A DNA stretch of 8,065 bases from positions 1 to 8,065 of the forward strand of contig CAMYKF010000079.1 in NCBI GenBank assembly GCA_947258905.1, in the 5' to 3' direction. The DNA comes from an uncultured Pirellulaceae bacterium (lineage in GTDB: Bacteria > Planctomycetota > Planctomycetia > Pirellulales > Pirellulaceae). Positions 6,089 to 8,065 of the stretch are shown here, piece after piece; within the stretch, counting starts at the first letter, position 1; every line of letters starts with the position of its first letter. The position numbers and the translations under genes were made by a program. Under the pieces are notes generated by a model. That model worked only from the letters and a program-made list of their open reading frames with translations. It did not search any database and was not told the DNA's origin.

Positions 6089-7097
6089 TCAAATGACGGC
6101 CAGTGGAACGGTTCGCGGTGTCGTCGCTGCCTGCTGGCTGAGTGAGCGGACCAGAAGGCGAGCGATTTGTTCCATGGCTTTGGCACAGATCGGATCCTCC
6201 AGCACCTGGCTCAGGTTTCCGACATCGGACTGTTGCTGGAGTTGCATATTCAACGGAACTTCGCCCAGGAACGGAATGTCGAGTTCTTCAGCCTTCGCCC
6301 TGGCTCCGCCTCGTCCAAAGATGTCGTAACGATGACTACACCCCGGGCAAACAAATCCGCTCATGTTCTCAACCAGGCCCACGACGCACGATGACGCTGC
6401 CGGTCATGGGCAGCAGCTGGGAGAGCGATAGCGCTACGTCGCCGGTTCCGGGCGGCATATCAACGATCAAATAGTCCAGATCGCCCCAGTCCGTGTCGCG
6501 AAGCAGCTGGCTGATTGAGCCATGCAACATCGGGCCCCGCCAAACCACGGCCTCATCCGGTTTCACGAGAAATCCCATCGACATCACGGGGATTTCATGG
6601 AACCGGACGGGCTGCATCTTGCCATCGTAGATTTCGATTCGCCCTTCCAGACCCAGCAGGTGCGGCACGCTGGGACCGTAAACATCTGCATCCAGCAAAC
6701 CAACCTTGCAGCCCAGCTTGTCAAGCGTCAATGCCAGCGACGTGGCAACCGTGCTCTTGCCGACCCCGCCTTTGCCCGAGCCCACGGCGATAATGCTTTT
6801 TGCCCTCAAGCCGACTGTCCCCTTGCGGGGCGTCGCGCGTTCAAGCAGCTCGATATCCACCTCCACGTTCCGGACACCGGGGAACTGGCTTGTAATCGCA
6901 TCGCTGACGGATTTGGCGAATTCGTCTTTGACAGGCCACGAATGGGTGGTCAGGCGAACGGCACACCGCACCCCATCATCGTGGATGGCAATGGCATCAA
7001 CCTGTTTGTCAGGATTGAGTTTGTGCCCGGTTTCGGGGTCCGGCAATTGAGCAAGGATTGCACGGATGGCCTGCTCGTTCAGCGGTTTATCGTTCAT
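6089..7097 (-). pseudogene. Mrp/ApbC-type Fe-S carrier P-loop ATPase, broken by an internal deletion
   Basis: Reading leftward from the ATG at 7095-7097, the first part holds the N-terminal DUF59/MIP18-like domain (about residues 5-85). The ATPase core follows: IIAVGSGKGGVGKSTVATSL with the deviant Walker A of the MinD/Mrp group (K109, K114), GLLDADVYGPSVPHLLG, VVWRGPMLHG and LIVDMPPGTGDVALSLSQLL. The frame is lost after TGSVIV at about 6387 and ends at a stop at 6369-6371. A second frame from about 6382 to 6089 resumes exactly in the family pattern: VGLVENMSGFVCPGCSHRYD, with the CxxC that holds the bridging cluster, then IFGRGGARAKAEELDIPFLG. Compared with intact Mrp, about 24 residues containing the TPQD..DA..A segment are gone and the frame has shifted. 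Intact Mrp carries [4Fe-4S] clusters to apoproteins in the cytoplasm. A GTG at 7115 is an alternative start, with no ribosome binding site. Either a true pseudogene or a sequence error. Confidence 0.88.
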
Positions 7098-7151
7098 GCC
7101 TGGGGTCCGTTTCACGTCAATCGGCGAGGATAAAGGACGGGTTGAACCGGC

Positions 7152-8065
7152 CTATTTGTTGATCAACGTCAAGACCTGCCTTGCCCATTCCCTGGTTTCG
7201 GCTTGCAAATCCTGGTCGCGAATCGCGTTTTGCAGTCGCTGTACCGCCGTATCCCGATCACCCATCTGAAAATACGCAAGCGCCGAATAGACCAGCCCGG
7301 TTTCGAACAACCTGACTCGTCCGTCAAATTTTGATCTTGCATCCCGGGGTAATTGCCCCAGCACCTCGAACGCAGCCACGGCCTCTTTCGGCTTTTTGGT
7401 ATGCAGCAGGTATTTGCCGAGAAACAGCTGATAGTCACCTCGCAGTTCGTCCACCCCATCCAGTTGATCGAGTAATGGCTTCAGACGCTGCAGTTCGGCC
7501 GCCGGCAATACATCGAGGTTCAGCGGTTGCAGGGCCTGCAGATAGTCGAGAGGATCAGTTGCAGACTCGATTTCATCCTCGCTCAAAGGAAGAAACGGAT
7601 CCATCCGAATGACTTTCACATTGGGTTCGGAAGCCAGTCCGTCGAGCAGATAATAGCTGTGCGCCGCACCAATCACGACGGCAATTTTCTTGCCAGGATT
7701 CTCGTTGCATGTCTCGACAACATTCCCCAGAATTTTGCTGTTCCAGGCTTGCCAGGGTGTTTCGTTGCCCGAGAGTTCACTGAGATCGCGGTGATAGTCA
7801 CGCCACAGCTGATGATGTCCGTCACTGTTGATGCTTTCACAACCAGCCGAGAGGGCGCTGCGATCCTTTTGAAAGCGCATTTCAACTCTCTGGTACTCAC
7901 CGGCCTTGCCGCCCACATACAGCTCCTCGAGCATCCGATTAACCTGCTGCGGATAGCCTGCTTCATTCCAGCCAACGGGCACTACCGCCACGTCGTTGGC
8001 TTCCGCCCAGGGAACAACCACCCTGGAAATCTCCAATGGTGCCTGACTGACTGGATCATCAACGT
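7152..8065 (-). CDS. TraB/DUF5694-like protein with TPR-like C-terminal tail, 5' end beyond window
   Basis: The frame is open through the right edge. The TTG at 8036 is an internal leucine codon, since VDDPVSQAPLEIS reads on upstream of it, so the N-terminus is not seen. The visible part has a strand-helix-strand region (AEANDVAVVPVGWNEAGYP), a helical stretch, then WNSKILGNVVETC and KKIAVVIGAAHSYYLLDGL, with the histidine codon at 7659-7661. This small-small-H motif after a hydrophobic strand recalls the TraB/GumN/DUF5694 (Tiki-like) superfamily, several of whose members are metal-dependent peptidases or hydrolases. The usual N-terminal GTxH motif would be off the window. The last 100 residues contain two TPR-like helix pairs (DYQLFLGKYLLHTKKPKEAV and TGLVYSALAYFQMGDRDTAV). 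The gene stops 55 bp before the Mrp start on the same strand and may share its transcript. Family call tentative; enzymatic function unknown. Confidence 0.5.
   Translation of the reverse strand, partial: VDDPVSQAPLEISRVVVPWAEANDVAVVPVGWNEAGYPQQVNRMLEELYVGGKAGEYQRVEMRFQKDRSALSAGCESINSDGHHQLWRDYHRDLSELSGNETPWQAWNSKILGNVVETCNENPGKKIAVVIGAAHSYYLLDGLASEPNVKVIRMDPFLPLSEDEIESATDPLDYLQALQPLNLDVLPAAELQRLKPLLDQLDGVDELRGDYQLFLGKYLLHTKKPKEAVAAFEVLGQLPRDARSKFDGRVRLFETGLVYSALAYFQMGDRDTAVQRLQNAIRDQDLQAETREWARQVLTLINK

Noticed and set aside
6522..7133. Open frame of 203 codons on the plus strand
   Set aside because: Antisense to the Mrp/ApbC gene, whose Walker A and other motifs are unambiguous.
1..8065. 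Defence system, prophage, insertion sequence or CRISPR array
   Set aside because: No transposase, integrase, phage structural gene, nuclease cassette or regularly spaced repeat was found on either strand.

Overview
The window reads as DNA from a diderm (Gram-negative) bacterium, but probably not from a single source. Bases 1 to about 530 are GC-rich (43 of 60 bases in 61-120). From about 540 onward the composition is moderate (31 of 60 in 541-600). Two gene remnants collide tail to tail at the change point. The main part (about 540-8065) has a histidine kinase, a FixJ-like regulator and a secreted monohaem protein whose style reminds me of Planctomycetota, but I cannot fix the phylum by eye. 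The GC-rich left end looks more like a high-GC gammaproteobacterium. Both assignments are inference.

Left end (1-870, +): the C-terminal domain of a TonB-type energy transducer, cut by the window edge, is followed by a short gene that starts at 391. An in-frame UGA at codon 11 makes it look like a 10-residue peptide. Read through as selenocysteine, it gives a CxxU motif and the first half of a SelW/Rdx-family protein. A perfect 8-bp hairpin with a GUU loop sits 25 nt after the UGA, as expected for a bacterial SECIS. The selenoprotein stops matching its family at about 523-537. From there the minus strand codes for the NAD-binding part of a ferredoxin/flavohaemoprotein-type reductase that has lost both ends.

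Centre (1000-5951, +): an Rrf2-family regulator with cysteines, a CysK-like PLP enzyme 6 bp downstream, and a secreted protein with one CxxCH haem-binding site 43 bp further on. A cytoplasmic PAS histidine kinase and a FixJ/LuxR-type response regulator follow with gaps of 92 and 125 bp. The first three are probably one transcript. Together the five look like a redox- or sulfur-linked sensing module. That role is inferred from gene order and families, not demonstrated.

Right end (5952-8065, -): a 137-bp convergent spacer, then an Mrp/ApbC-type iron-sulfur carrier ATPase gene broken by an internal deletion of about 24 codons with a frameshift. Upstream of it is a partial gene for a TraB/DUF5694-like protein with a TPR tail that runs off the window. 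No tRNA, rRNA, CRISPR array, insertion sequence or convincing rho-independent terminator was seen. Three abrupt coding breaks in 8 kb (about 530, 865 and 6385) raise the possibility of assembly or amplification chimeras.
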